Origin: Acuticoccus sediminis
Lineage (GTDB): Bacteria; Pseudomonadota; Alphaproteobacteria; Rhizobiales; Amorphaceae
Direction of reading: 5' to 3'
DNA length: 64,000 bases
Assembly: GCF_003258595.1 (NCBI RefSeq)
Contig: NZ_QHHQ01000009.1
Coordinates: 186,001-250,000, forward strand
Position 1 is the first letter of the stretch. Each line of letters opens with the position of its first letter. Positions 19,046-27,677 of this stretch are shown here, one piece after another. The position numbers and the translations under genes were made by a program. Under the pieces are notes generated by a model. The model was not told where the DNA came from and made no database searches. It worked only from the letters and a program-made list of their open reading frames with translations.

Positions 19046-20608
19046 TTACTTGAAGGTGACGTTCTTCAGCCGGTAGACGTCGGTCGGGAGATACTCGATG
19101 CCGTCGATGTCGGAGTTGTAACCGCTGACCTGCACGTAGCTGTAGACCGGAGCCCAGGGCGCGTCCGTCATGATGATCTTCTGCACTTCGGCCGCCATGT
19201 CCTGGCGCTTGTCGGGGTCGACCTCCCGGGACATCGCCGCGCGCAGCTCATCCACCTTGTCGTTCTTGTAGAACATGGTGTTCCAGCCGTTCGGGGGCAT
19301 GCGGCTGCCGTCGAAGACGGTGTCGAGGATCACCTGGATGTCGGCGGTGCCGGACTCCCAGCCCAGCCAGTAGAGCTGGCTCTTGTTGCCGTCGACCGGC
19401 TCGCGCAGCGCGGAGAGGTAGGTCGACCAGTCGACCACCTCGACGTTGGCACGGATGCCGACCTGGCCGAGCAGCGCCTGCACCGCGATCATCGTCTCGC
19501 GGTCCATGTAGTAGCGGCCCTGCGGCGTCCACATCGTGATGTCGAAGCCGTTCGGATAGCCGGCCTCGGCGAGAAGGTCGCGCGCCTTCTGCGGGTCGTA
19601 GCCGTACATGTCCTGCGGGACGTAGCCGGCGACGGTCGGGGCGATGATGGAGTCGGCCGGCACGCCGACGCCGCGCAGCACGCCCTTCACGATCGCCTCG
19701 CGGTTGATCGCGAAGTTGATCGCCTGGCGGACCTTCACGTCGTTCAGCGGCGCCCTGGAAACGTTCATGCCGACGTGGCCGAGGCGGGTGTTCGGCTTCT
19801 CGATGAGGGAGATGCCGTCCGTTTCGCGCAGGCGCTCGACGTCCGCGCCGGGCACGTCGACGATGATGTCGGCCTCGCCGGTCTCCAGCATGGTGAGCCG
19901 CGTCGAGGCCTCGGGGACGGTGATGAACTTGACGCCGTCGGCCTCGGGCACCTTGCCCCAGTAGTCATCGTTGCGCACGAACGTGATGGACTGCTCGGCG
20001 ACGTGCGACTCGTACTTGAACGGACCCGTGCCGACGGGGTGCCAGCCGATCTGATCGCCATACTCCTCGATCGCGGCGGTGGAGAGGATCGAGGCCGAGT
20101 CGAGCGCCAGAACGCGCAGCAGAGTGCCGGACGGCGCGGCGGTGACGATCTTCACCGTGCTGTCGTCGAGGGCGGCGATCTCGGTGATCTGGCGCAGGTC
20201 GTTGGCGCGGCCCATGCCGGACGCGGGGTCGATGATGCGGCCGATGGAGGCGACCACGTCGTCCGCGGTGAGCGGCGAGCCGTCGTGGAACCTGACGCCC
20301 TCGCGCAGGTGGAACGTCCAGGTGACGCCGTCGTCCGCGACTTCCCAGCTCTCAGCGAGCAGCGGCTCGATCTCGCTCGTCTCGGCGTTGAGCTGGACGA
20401 GGCCTTCCATGATCTGCACGCGGGCGGTCTGTGCCTGGGTGCCGGCGGCGACACCCGGGTCGAGCGTCAGGACGGGCGCGCCCAGCGCGAAGTCGATCAC
20501 ATGGTCACCACCCTGGGCGAGCGCGGCCCCGGGGAGGGCGGCCGTACCGACCAGCAACGCGATGGCGGAGCACTTCATGACACGAAGTGCCGGCAGTAGA
20601 CGGGTCAT
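19046..20608 (-). CDS. ABC transporter substrate-binding protein, family 5 (peptide type)
   Basis: 520-residue periplasmic protein. The Sec signal peptide ends about residue 31 at a GAALA-Q site. Family 5 landmarks are VLTLDPGVAAGTQAQ, WEVADDGVTWTFHLREGVRF, HDGSPLTADDVVASI and VGTGPFKYESH. An ATG at residue 11 is a possible alternative, but AAAGGAG sits 6 nt before 20608. It delivers ligand to OppB/OppC. It follows the large M24 gene after 23 nt, so it is the second gene of the operon. Ligand class cannot be read from sequence; the hydrolases around it suggest an oligopeptide or N-acylated compound. Confidence 0.95.
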   Translation of the reverse strand: MTRLLPALRVMKCSAIALLVGTAALPGAALAQGGDHVIDFALGAPVLTLDPGVAAGTQAQTARVQIMEGLVQLNAETSEIEPLLAESWEVADDGVTWTFHLREGVRFHDGSPLTADDVVASIGRIIDPASGMGRANDLRQITEIAALDDSTVKIVTAAPSGTLLRVLALDSASILSTAAIEEYGDQIGWHPVGTGPFKYESHVAEQSITFVRNDDYWGKVPEADGVKFITVPEASTRLTMLETGEADIIVDVPGADVERLRETDGISLIEKPNTRLGHVGMNVSRAPLNDVKVRQAINFAINREAIVKGVLRGVGVPADSIIAPTVAGYVPQDMYGYDPQKARDLLAEAGYPNGFDITMWTPQGRYYMDRETMIAVQALLGQVGIRANVEVVDWSTYLSALREPVDGNKSQLYWLGWESGTADIQVILDTVFDGSRMPPNGWNTMFYKNDKVDELRAAMSREVDPDKRQDMAAEVQKIIMTDAPWAPVYSYVQVSGYNSDIDGIEYLPTDVYRLKNVTFK

Positions 20609-20631
20609 CCAGGTCTCCTTTGAGATGAGCG

Positions 20632-22272
20632 TCAGATGGTGAAGGGAATGGCGCCCTCGGGCGTCACGTAGTATCCGTCCTCACAGGCGATGATCTTGTC
20701 ATCGATCGGCCAGACGAATTCCGTGCAGCCCAACATCCCGGCGTGGAATGTCCCCGTATCCCCCGGCATGAAATGCACGGTCGCCAAGGTCTGGCGCTGC
20801 AACGTGTGCCCGCAGTCACGCGTATAGCCTTCGATGGTCATCTCCGGATGAAGCATTCCGATGCGCTTCATCTCGTCGACCACCGGGCGCAGCACCGCGA
20901 CGCCGCGCGCGTGAGCCTCCTCCCCCGTCATCCCGGGCATCAAGGACGGGATGAGCTCGTCCACCAGCAGCGCGCGCAGTCGATCGTGCGCGGCCTGCAG
21001 GTCGACGTCGAACGACAGGGTGCGCGCGATGTCGGAGCAGCCGCGCACGACGCCGGTGGAGTCGGTCACCAGCAGTCCCATGTCGTACTTGATCGTCTTG
21101 TGCCCGGGCAGCACCGGGTAGTCGCCCGCCATCGCCGGCAGCAGCGTCCGCTCGCCGGGGTGGATGATGTCGAAGTAGGAGTGAATGCGGTCCTGCATGC
21201 CGATGCCGGCGGCGAAATCGTCCACGCCCTGGTGGTAGACCGCCGCGACGTCCCGCTCGGTGAGGGTGCCGCCTGCCACGGTCCGGCGGATGTAGGCGTT
21301 GGCGTGTTCGATGCCTGCGAGGACGGCGTTGGCGGCGGTGATGAAGTAGAGGAGGTCCGTGCCGGCCCGCTCGTCGAAGAAGCGGCGCAGCGTCATGGTG
21401 GCGTCGGTGAAGCGGACGCCGGCGGCCTCGAACCGGCGGTAGGCGCCGATCGACATGTTGCCGCGCTGGAAGCCGATGGCGCCCTTGGCGTGCGCCGCGA
21501 CCGCATCGGCGGCGCACGCCGCGGTGCCGAGCGGGCGGAAGTCGGCCCGCTCGATCGGCAGCGGCGACAGGACGAGAATGTCCGCCGCCCCGCGCACGTA
21601 GAGCGCGGTGGCGCCGTGGTCGCCGAGCGTCTGGCGCGTCAGGCCGGTGAACATCTCCGCGTCGAACGCGGCGGTGACGAGGATCGCGTCGAGGCCGGCC
21701 TTCTCGGCGAGGGCGTCCAGCACCTCGAAGCCGAGGGGGGCGGCGCTCATCGCCGCGACGAGCGTCTCGCCGAAGCGCAGGCCCGAGACGAACGGCGTCA
21801 GGCGCGGCACGTCCGCGTCGCGGGTGCTGGCCCATACCGCCTCGAGCTCGGCGCGGGACTTGGCGTAGAGGTGGACCGGCGGATCGGCGACCTCGCCGAA
21901 GACGGCGACGTCCCCCTTGGCGGCGAGCTGGTCGACACGGCCGACGGGCATGTCCGCCTCGACCTCGAGGCCGTCGGAGCCGGCGGCGGCCCACACCGCC
22001 TCGGCGAAGCTGGGCGGCACCGCGCCCGCGGGATGGTTCCAGCTGAAATAGCGCCCGAAGGTCGAGAACGGTATGTTCTGCTTGGCCGCCTGGTGCGCTG
22101 CAGAATCGAAATCTCCGACGACAACATGCTTTCTGCCGTTCACTTCAATCAGAACGGGATGGATGCTGCGCTTACTGTCTTTGAAGATATGAGGAAACGT
22201 GAGCTCGCGATCGTACGCGGAGCCCAAAAGACGAGTGATGTGCTCCTCACGTGAGAAGATCTTGGCGCGCAT
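20632..22272 (-). CDS. Divergent M24-family metallohydrolase, first gene of the peptide-type operon
   Basis: 546-residue protein, long for the family. The N-terminal 330 residues are a creatinase-like region with little recognisable motif. The last 170 residues carry all five M24 metal positions: D397 (KYDMG), D414 (CSDIART), H489 (DCGHTL), E518 (CTEFVWPI) and E531 (ACEDGYYVTPEG). The two Asp ligands are 17 residues apart rather than the usual 11, because of an insert at TDSTGVV. The start at 22272 has a strong AAGGAGGG; the frame is open 35 codons further, without family-like sequence. It leads the operon and faces the divergent iclR. Peptidase, proline peptidase or C-N hydrolase activity are all possible. 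Confidence 0.82.
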   Translation of the reverse strand: MRAKIFSREEHITRLLGSAYDRELTFPHIFKDSKRSIHPVLIEVNGRKHVVVGDFDSAAHQAAKQNIPFSTFGRYFSWNHPAGAVPPSFAEAVWAAAGSDGLEVEADMPVGRVDQLAAKGDVAVFGEVADPPVHLYAKSRAELEAVWASTRDADVPRLTPFVSGLRFGETLVAAMSAAPLGFEVLDALAEKAGLDAILVTAAFDAEMFTGLTRQTLGDHGATALYVRGAADILVLSPLPIERADFRPLGTAACAADAVAAHAKGAIGFQRGNMSIGAYRRFEAAGVRFTDATMTLRRFFDERAGTDLLYFITAANAVLAGIEHANAYIRRTVAGGTLTERDVAAVYHQGVDDFAAGIGMQDRIHSYFDIIHPGERTLLPAMAGDYPVLPGHKTIKYDMGLLVTDSTGVVRGCSDIARTLSFDVDLQAAHDRLRALLVDELIPSLMPGMTGEEAHARGVAVLRPVVDEMKRIGMLHPEMTIEGYTRDCGHTLQRQTLATVHFMPGDTGTFHAGMLGCTEFVWPIDDKIIACEDGYYVTPEGAIPFTI

Positions 22273-22574
22273 CGGCACGCCCTCCTTTATTCGATTGAAG
22301 TGGGGCCATTCGCGCGCAAACAACGCTCCCGTGGCGGCCCCGCATGGCGCAAGATCTGGGTCGGCCGGTGAGATCATCTCTCGCCGACGGTCCTGATCGT
22401 TGCATCACCCCGGAGAATATGTCAATAGTCGAGATAGTCATCCCAACTATTGGGATATAGGTGACGAGATCTCGACAGCATGCCCATGTATTGCGCACAG
22501 GTCCCTTGCGCATGCGCCCCAAACCGGGTCATGCCTGACGAAGCGCGCCTGTGCGGGAGGGAGCGGAAACAACA
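22273..22574. other. 302-nt divergent control region, M24 operon / iclR
   Basis: No gene. The AT content rises between about 22400 and 22480, fitting promoters for both directions. It holds the overlapping dyads described in the next entry. Promoter hexamers are not assigned with confidence. Confidence 0.6.
22423..22456. promoter_or_regulatory. Candidate IclR operator: two overlapping dyads
   Basis: ATCCCAA (22440-22446) and TTGGGAT (22450-22456) flank CTA, a 17-bp palindrome. CAATAGT (22423-22429) and ACTATTG (22446-22452) form a wider overlapping dyad. They lie 119 nt before iclR and about 170 nt before the M24 gene. IclR proteins bind palindromes of this size in shared promoters; assignment is by position. 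Confidence 0.5.
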
Positions 22575-23339
22575 ATGAGCATGGTCATCGGCAAGGCGAT
22601 CAAGTTGATCGACGTCGTTGCATCCGGAGCCTACAGTTTAGGCGACATTGCAAAATTATCGGGCATGTCCCGGAGCACGACCCACCGGCTTTTGTCGACG
22701 CTGGTCGAGCACAATTATCTCTACTTCGATCAGAAGCACTACGGCCTCGGCTTCCGCCTCCTCGAGCTCGGCGAACAGAAGAAGCGCAGCCTGCATTTCG
22801 TCGACGCGCTGCACGGCATCCTCGTGCGCTACGCCGGCATCACCAGCGACACGATCCACCTCGCGATCCTCGACGGGACCGACATCGTGATCGTCGACCG
22901 CATCGCCGGCACCCGCCAGCTTCAGATCGACTCGTTCGTCGGCCAGCGCACGCCCGCCGTGATGACCGCCGTCGGCAAGGCCCTCATCGGCCAGACCGAT
23001 CCGGACGGCTGGCTCGACTACCTCGACGTCCTGCCGCCCGGCTATCCCAAGTCGCGCGAAGCGATCCTCCGCGAGCTCGACACCGCCCGGCTCGAGAACT
23101 ACGCCTTCGACTTCGACGAGTGCAGCATCGGCACGTGCGGCGTCGCCTCCACCTTCCCGTTCAACGACACCACCCGTCTCGCCTGCAGCATCAACGGCGC
23201 CACCGTCTACTTCGAGGACGACCGGCTGGAGAGTCTGGTGCCGATGGCGCTCGAGATGGCGGACGAGCTGCGCCGTGCCGGCGCGTCGAGCCCGGCGCAG
23301 GCCGGCGCGGGATCGAGCCGCGCCAGCCCGACCCGGTAG
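22575..23339 (+). CDS. IclR-family transcriptional regulator
   Basis: 254-residue regulator. The N-terminal winged helix (residues 5-65) contains YSLGDIAKLSGMSRSTTHRLL, then LVEHNYLYFD. The C-terminal effector domain has YAGITSDTIHLAILDGTDIVIVDRI, the conserved TAVGKALI and SIGTCGVASTFPFND. ATG at 22575 is preferred over GTG at 22551; GGAGGG lies about 10 nt upstream of it. It is divergent from the nine-gene peptide-type operon, so it most likely controls that operon and itself. A disordered Ala/Ser/Gly tail ends the protein. It converges with the cyclodeaminase gene, leaving only 4 nt between stops. Confidence 0.93.
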   Translation: MSMVIGKAIKLIDVVASGAYSLGDIAKLSGMSRSTTHRLLSTLVEHNYLYFDQKHYGLGFRLLELGEQKKRSLHFVDALHGILVRYAGITSDTIHLAILDGTDIVIVDRIAGTRQLQIDSFVGQRTPAVMTAVGKALIGQTDPDGWLDYLDVLPPGYPKSREAILRELDTARLENYAFDFDECSIGTCGVASTFPFNDTTRLACSINGATVYFEDDRLESLVPMALEMADELRRAGASSPAQAGAGSSRASPTR

Positions 23340-23343
23340 CCGG

Positions 23344-24483
23344 TTATCGGCCCGGCGCGGCCGCAGGCCCGGAGTGACCGGCCGGGCCGCCCTGGCCCGG
23401 CGGCCTCGGCGCCGCGGACGCGCCGGCCCGCACGATCATGCCGAACAGGTCTCGCGGATCGTCCGGGTCGGCGAGAAGATCCAGCATCTCGACATGCGAC
23501 GACCCCTCGACCCGATCATGGATGTACCGCAGAGCCGTGAAGTCCTCGACCGCGAAGCCGACGCTGTCGAAGAGCGTGATCTCCGCCCCGTCGCGCCGCC
23601 CCGGCGCCGCCCCGGTGATCACCTCCCACAGCTCGGTCGCCGGATGGTCCGGGGGCAGCGACTGCAGCTCGCCCTCGATCCGCGTCTGCGGCGTGAACTC
23701 GGTGAAGATCGAGGAGCGGAGCAGGATGTCGGGATGAAGCTCCGTCTTGCCGGGACAGTCCCCGCCGATCGCGTTGATGTGCACCCCGGCGCCGACCATG
23801 TTGTCGGAGAGGATCGTCGCGCGCTGCTTGTCGGCGGTGCAGGTGGTGATGATCCCGGCCCCCTCGACCGCCGCCTCGGCGGACCGGCAGGTCTCCACCG
23901 TCAGCCCCCGGGCCGCGAGGTTGCGGGCCGCTTTCGCCGTCGCCTCGGGGCTGACGTCGTAGAGCCGCACGGTGTCGATGCCGACGATGGTGCGGAAGGC
24001 GAGCGCCTGAAACTCGCACTGCGCCCCGTTGCCGATCATCGCCATGGTCCGCGCGCCCTTCGGCGCGAGGTAGCGGGCGGCGAGCGCGGACGCTGCGGCC
24101 GTCCGCAGTGCCGTCAGCACCGTCATCTCGCTGAGGAGCAGCGGGTAGCCGGTCTCGACGTCCGACAGGACGCCGAAGGCCGTCACCGTCTGGTGCCCCG
24201 TGCGCGTGTTCTTCGGATGCCCGTTCACGTACTTGAAGCCGTAGAGGCGCCCGTCCGAGGCGGGCATCAGCTCGATCACCCCGCCGGCCGAATGGCTCGC
24301 GATCCGCGGCACCTTCTCGAAGTCCGGCCAGCGCCTGAAGTCCTCCTCCATGGCGTCGGCCAGCTCGGTCAGGACCGTCTCGACACCGACCTCGGCGACG
24401 AGGCGCAGCATGTTGGCGACGCTCACGAACGGCACCATCGCGAGGCGGGAGGGGGCGAGATCGGCAGGGGCGGGCGCGGTCAT
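23344..24483 (-). CDS. Ornithine cyclodeaminase
   Basis: 379-residue NAD-dependent lyase-type enzyme converting L-ornithine to L-proline and ammonia. Signature blocks are FKYVNGHPKNTRTGHQTV (about residues 80-97), SDVETGYPLLLSEMTVLTALRTAA and the Rossmann motif IGNGAQCEFQALAF, then NAIGGDCPGKTEL. The first block separates true ornithine cyclodeaminases from the wider mu-crystallin family. The start at 24483 gives a normal N-terminus; the frame is open 47 codons further. The last 25 residues are Pro/Gly/Ala-rich and extra. It is divergent from an AsnC regulator, the usual partner of amino-acid catabolic genes. Confidence 0.92.
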   Translation of the reverse strand: MTAPAPADLAPSRLAMVPFVSVANMLRLVAEVGVETVLTELADAMEEDFRRWPDFEKVPRIASHSAGGVIELMPASDGRLYGFKYVNGHPKNTRTGHQTVTAFGVLSDVETGYPLLLSEMTVLTALRTAAASALAARYLAPKGARTMAMIGNGAQCEFQALAFRTIVGIDTVRLYDVSPEATAKAARNLAARGLTVETCRSAEAAVEGAGIITTCTADKQRATILSDNMVGAGVHINAIGGDCPGKTELHPDILLRSSIFTEFTPQTRIEGELQSLPPDHPATELWEVITGAAPGRRDGAEITLFDSVGFAVEDFTALRYIHDRVEGSSHVEMLDLLADPDDPRDLFGMIVRAGASAAPRPPGQGGPAGHSGPAAAPGR

Positions 24484-24590
24484 GGTTCGTCCATCGGTTG
24501 GCGGAGGCCGGACGATGCGCAGCGCGGCGATGCGCGCGCCGTCCCAGGCGACCGCCTCAGGATGCGCCCGCGCCGCGCCGGACGTAAGCC

Positions 24591-24623
24591 TGCAAGATCG
24601 CCGGCCGGACCCCGATCCTTGCA
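24591..24623. promoter_or_regulatory. Imperfect dyad in the cyclodeaminase/asnC control region
   Basis: TGCAAGATCG (24591-24600) and CGATCCTTGCA (24613-24623) pair with one bulged base. It lies 40 nt before the regulator and 108 nt before the cyclodeaminase. It could be an AsnC/Lrp binding site; that is positional inference. Confidence 0.35.
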
Positions 24624-24662
24624 CGGATCGGCGGCCCGGGGCTTCGTTTCGCAGGTCCGGCC

Positions 24663-25085
24663 GTGAGCGATCTCGGCGAGACCGACCGGCGCCTCCTCGC
24701 GCTGCTGAAGGACAACGCGCGCCTCTCGCTCACCGAGCTGGCGCACCGCCTGTCCCTCTCGCGCACCACCGTGAAGCAGCGCCTCGAGCGGCTGGTGGAG
24801 CGCGGCCGGATCCGCAAGTTCACCGTCATGACGGACGTCGACGAGGCGCCGGGCGTTCGGGCGATCATGATGGTGGAGCTGAACGGCAGCATGTCGCGCG
24901 TCGTCGTCGAGGCGCTCCGCGCGATCCCGGACATCGCCTCGCTGCACTCCACGAACGGCACATGGGACCTCGTCGCCGAGATCCGCACCGGGACGCTGGG
25001 CGACTTCGACCGCGTCCTGCGCCAGGTGCGTGAGATCCCCGGCGTGGTGAACAGCGAGACGAGCCTCCTGCTCAAGCCGCTCTGA
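24663..25085 (+). CDS. Lrp/AsnC-family regulator
   Basis: 140-residue regulator with an N-terminal helix-turn-helix (DRRLLALLKDNARLSLTELAHRLSLSRTTV region, residues 7-36) and a C-terminal RAM domain (about 65-138: VRAIMMVELNG, GTWDLVAEIRTG, IPGVVNSETSLLLKPL). The GTG start at 24663 fits the family length. It is divergent from ornithine cyclodeaminase across 179 nt and probably controls it in response to an amino acid such as ornithine, arginine or proline (inference). It converges with the acyltransferase gene. Confidence 0.92.
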   Translation: MSDLGETDRRLLALLKDNARLSLTELAHRLSLSRTTVKQRLERLVERGRIRKFTVMTDVDEAPGVRAIMMVELNGSMSRVVVEALRAIPDIASLHSTNGTWDLVAEIRTGTLGDFDRVLRQVREIPGVVNSETSLLLKPL

Positions 25086-25113
25086 CGCGCCGCGCCGCCG
25101 CGGCGTGCCGTCA
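25083..25113. terminator. Hairpin spanning two convergent stop codons
   Basis: Outer arms TGACG (25083-25087) and CGTCA (25109-25113), inner stem CGCCG/CGGCG (25093-25097 with 25101-25105). The asnC stop lies in one outer arm and the acyltransferase stop in the other. No T-tract. Confidence 0.4.
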
Positions 25114-26139
25114 GGCCGTGCCGACCGCGACCGCCGCGCGCCTCGGCAGCACGGGCGGGGCGTAGGCCCACCGGAGCCCGGCCGCGTCCACCGCCGCCTT
25201 GAGGCCGAGTGCCAGGACGACGGTCACCGCCACGATGAACGGCACCCCCCAGTAGCGCACCAGCGGCACATTCTCCGTCGTGACCGCGAGGACGGCGGCG
25301 AGGGCGGCGACGATCATGACGTGCGCCACGTAGATCGGCAGCGTGTTGCGCCCGAGGTACGTCAGCGCGGTCCGCGACGGCAGGAACGCCGCCAGCGCGA
25401 TCGACACCGCCGCGCCGACCGCGAGTCCTGCGACCGACAGGACGAGCCGCCCCGCCCCGAAGGCCAGCCCCTCGAGGGAGGCGACCGCGATGCTGAGCGC
25501 CGCGAACACCGCCCCGCCGAGGATGCCCACCGCCAGCGGCCGCTCCGTCACCGCGCGGAGGATGTGGTGCCCGTACCAGGCGCCGCCGAGGAAGAACGGT
25601 GCGTACCAGACGAGGTTGCGCTGCGAGAACGCGTCGATCTCGATCACATGCCCGAAGGTCAGGAAGGCGAGGACGGCGAAGACGGGGAGGGCGAGGTGGC
25701 GCACCCTGTAGAGCAGCTTGCCCAGGAAGAAGAAGATCGCCAGCGCCCAGATGAACCAGATCCCGGTGTTCGGCCGCACCCAGGCGACCAGCAGCTCGGC
25801 GTAGGTGCTGCCCTCCTCCGGCGTCAGGACGTTGGTCTGCACGTTGCCGAAGTAGGCCCAGCGGATGAACGTCCACAGCGCGAAGAGGTAGGCGAAGATG
25901 ACGAGGCGGCTGGTCAGCAGCTCCGACCAGCGGCGCGTGACCGCGCGCGTCCCCAGAAGCCCCGACACCGCGAAGAACAGCGGCATCCGGATCGGGGCGA
26001 ACAGATTGTTGATCTGCACGAAACCGTAGGATGCGAGATCGTATTCCCGCAGGTAGTGCGTCGCGTGGAGAGTGACGACCAGCAGGATCGACGTGCCCTT
26101 GGCGACGTCGAGCCACGCGATCCGTTCCTTGTCGGCCAT
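25111..26139 (-). CDS. Acyltransferase-3 family membrane enzyme
   Basis: 342-residue polytopic protein with about ten membrane helices. The family start RIAWLDVAKGTSILLVVTLHATH carries the conserved D11 and H25, and MPLFFAVSGLLGTRAV follows (near residue 52). These proteins O-acetylate or O-succinylate cell-surface sugars from the cytoplasmic side. No polysaccharide genes adjoin it, so the acceptor is unknown. It is transcribed alone, between a converging asnC and the upstream TRAP binding-protein gene (114 nt away, same strand). Confidence 0.88.
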   Translation of the reverse strand: MADKERIAWLDVAKGTSILLVVTLHATHYLREYDLASYGFVQINNLFAPIRMPLFFAVSGLLGTRAVTRRWSELLTSRLVIFAYLFALWTFIRWAYFGNVQTNVLTPEEGSTYAELLVAWVRPNTGIWFIWALAIFFFLGKLLYRVRHLALPVFAVLAFLTFGHVIEIDAFSQRNLVWYAPFFLGGAWYGHHILRAVTERPLAVGILGGAVFAALSIAVASLEGLAFGAGRLVLSVAGLAVGAAVSIALAAFLPSRTALTYLGRNTLPIYVAHVMIVAALAAVLAVTTENVPLVRYWGVPFIVAVTVVLALGLKAAVDAAGLRWAYAPPVLPRRAAVAVGTA

Positions 26140-26224
26140 GGTGCTCTGCCTCGTCTGTGCCGAGGCCGCACCATGGTCCGCCGGTTCGTGGGGGTCGCCA
26201 TCAAATGTTAGGCGATGTCTTCCG

Positions 26225-26241
26225 CGCCGTGGGGAACGGCG
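26225..26241 (-). terminator. Small hairpin after the TRAP binding-protein gene
   Basis: CGCCGT (26225-26230) pairs with ACGGCG (26236-26241) over a GGGGA loop, 12 nt past the dctP stop on the minus strand. An alternative CGCGCC/GGCGCG pairing is possible. No T-tract, so only a weak terminator candidate. Confidence 0.35.
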
Positions 26242-26253
26242 GGGGCGCGTCCG

Positions 26254-27300
26254 TTACTCCGGGTCGACCATGAAGCGCGTGGCGTTCGCCTTCTCGGTCT
26301 CCGCCTTCAGGAGGTCGACGAGCGCGACCGCGTCCGGGCCGAGCGTCTCCTCGATGTGCTTGTCGAAGGCCGCGCCGGTCACCTCGCGCATCGCCTGGCG
26401 GTCGTCGGGCGACAGCGCGGTGATCGTCATCTGCCCCTTCAGGCCGGAGATGCCGCGGTCCGACGCCTCGATGATGCGCGACAGCCCGCGCGAGGCGTCG
26501 ACGCACGACTGCGCCGCGTAGTGGACGATGTCCTTCTGCGCGTCGGTCAGCTCGTCGTAGAACGACCTGTTCATGAGCAGCGTGAACGGCGAATAGAGGT
26601 GGTTCGTCAGCGTCATGTACGCCTGCACCTCGTCGAGGTTGGCGGTCACGATGATGGGGATCGGGTTCATCTGGCCGTCGATCACCCCGGTCTGCAGCCC
26701 GGAATAGACCTCCGAGAAGGCGAGCGGGTACGCCTCCATGCCGAGCGCGTTCATGATCGCCTGGTGGGATGGGAGCGTCATCGTGCGCAGCCGGACGCCC
26801 TTCATGTCCTCGAGCGTCGCGATCTCCTTCTTGGAGTTCGTGATCGCGAAGAGGCCGCCGGTGTCCGGGTAGCCGAGCACGACGACGTCGCCGAGCTTCT
26901 CCTCCATGTCGGCCTTCAGCGCGCGGCCGAACTCGCCGTCGAACACCTCGTTGGTCGCGCCGTTGTTGGCGAACGCGAACGGCAGGTTCAGGACGTCGAT
27001 GTTGGCGTAGTAGGGCGCCAGCGAGCCGGTGGAGGCGTTGGTCATCTCGACGATGCCGTCGCGCACCATCTGCACCGCCTCGGTAATCGTGCCGATCTGC
27101 CCGCCCGGATAGAGCTCGACGGTGATCTCCCCGTTGGTGTCCGTGTTGACGATGTTGGCGAACACCGTGGCGCAGGCGTGGTTCGGGTTGTCGTAGATGT
27201 CCGGATTGGAATCGTGCGCGAACCGGATGGTCTTCTCTTGCGCCGTCGCAGCGCCGGTCAGCGCGACGAGGGCGACCGCCGCGAGCAGGTGGGCTTTCAT
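26254..27300 (-). CDS. TRAP transporter solute-binding protein (DctP family), orphan
   Basis: 348-residue periplasmic protein. The Sec signal peptide ends about residue 20 (GAATA-Q). DctP landmarks include IRFAHDSNPD, ELYPGGQIGTITEAVQMVRDG, GVRLRTMTLPSHQAIMNALG (with the ligand-binding Arg) and EVYSGLQTGVIDGQMNP. The start at 27300 has AAGGA 6 nt upstream; the frame is open 52 codons further. TRAP importers need DctQ and DctM membrane subunits, and neither is encoded nearby. This protein must use subunits from elsewhere or act as a sensor. It is divergent from a cupin enzyme gene. Confidence 0.93.
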   Translation of the reverse strand: MKAHLLAAVALVALTGAATAQEKTIRFAHDSNPDIYDNPNHACATVFANIVNTDTNGEITVELYPGGQIGTITEAVQMVRDGIVEMTNASTGSLAPYYANIDVLNLPFAFANNGATNEVFDGEFGRALKADMEEKLGDVVVLGYPDTGGLFAITNSKKEIATLEDMKGVRLRTMTLPSHQAIMNALGMEAYPLAFSEVYSGLQTGVIDGQMNPIPIIVTANLDEVQAYMTLTNHLYSPFTLLMNRSFYDELTDAQKDIVHYAAQSCVDASRGLSRIIEASDRGISGLKGQMTITALSPDDRQAMREVTGAAFDKHIEETLGPDAVALVDLLKAETEKANATRFMVDPE

Positions 27301-27612
27301 GGATGGTCCTTGCGTTGTCGTTGGGCGGGAGGGCGCGCGCCGGGCGATCGCACCGCAGCGTTTCGACCCGGGGCGGGCGCCGTGCCGTCCGCCGCACAAG
27401 GCGGTCCGGCGCGGCTCACGCCCCGTCACGAGGATGGGACACCGCAGCATCGGCAACGCCCGTTGCGCCGGCGCAATGGCGGGCCGCCGACGGGCGCAGA
27501 CTGTCCCATGTCCCGTGCGTTCACATCGAAGGTTGCGGATTTCAAAATCGTCGCCGACTCGTCAGGGCGTCGACTATTGGATGCCGGCCGCCCCGATGGA
27601 ATGCGAAATAAT

Positions 27613-27623
27613 AGACAATGTCT
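27613..27623. promoter_or_regulatory. Short palindrome AGACAATGTCT
   Basis: 11-bp palindrome with a central A. The half-site GACAATG recurs at 27720-27726 and, inverted, at 27679-27685, so all may be bound by one regulator. Confidence 0.4.
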
Positions 27624-27677
27624 GCCTTCGATTGAGGCGAGCGCGCGTTCCCCGTCCCTGTGGGGTCGCGCCACCCG

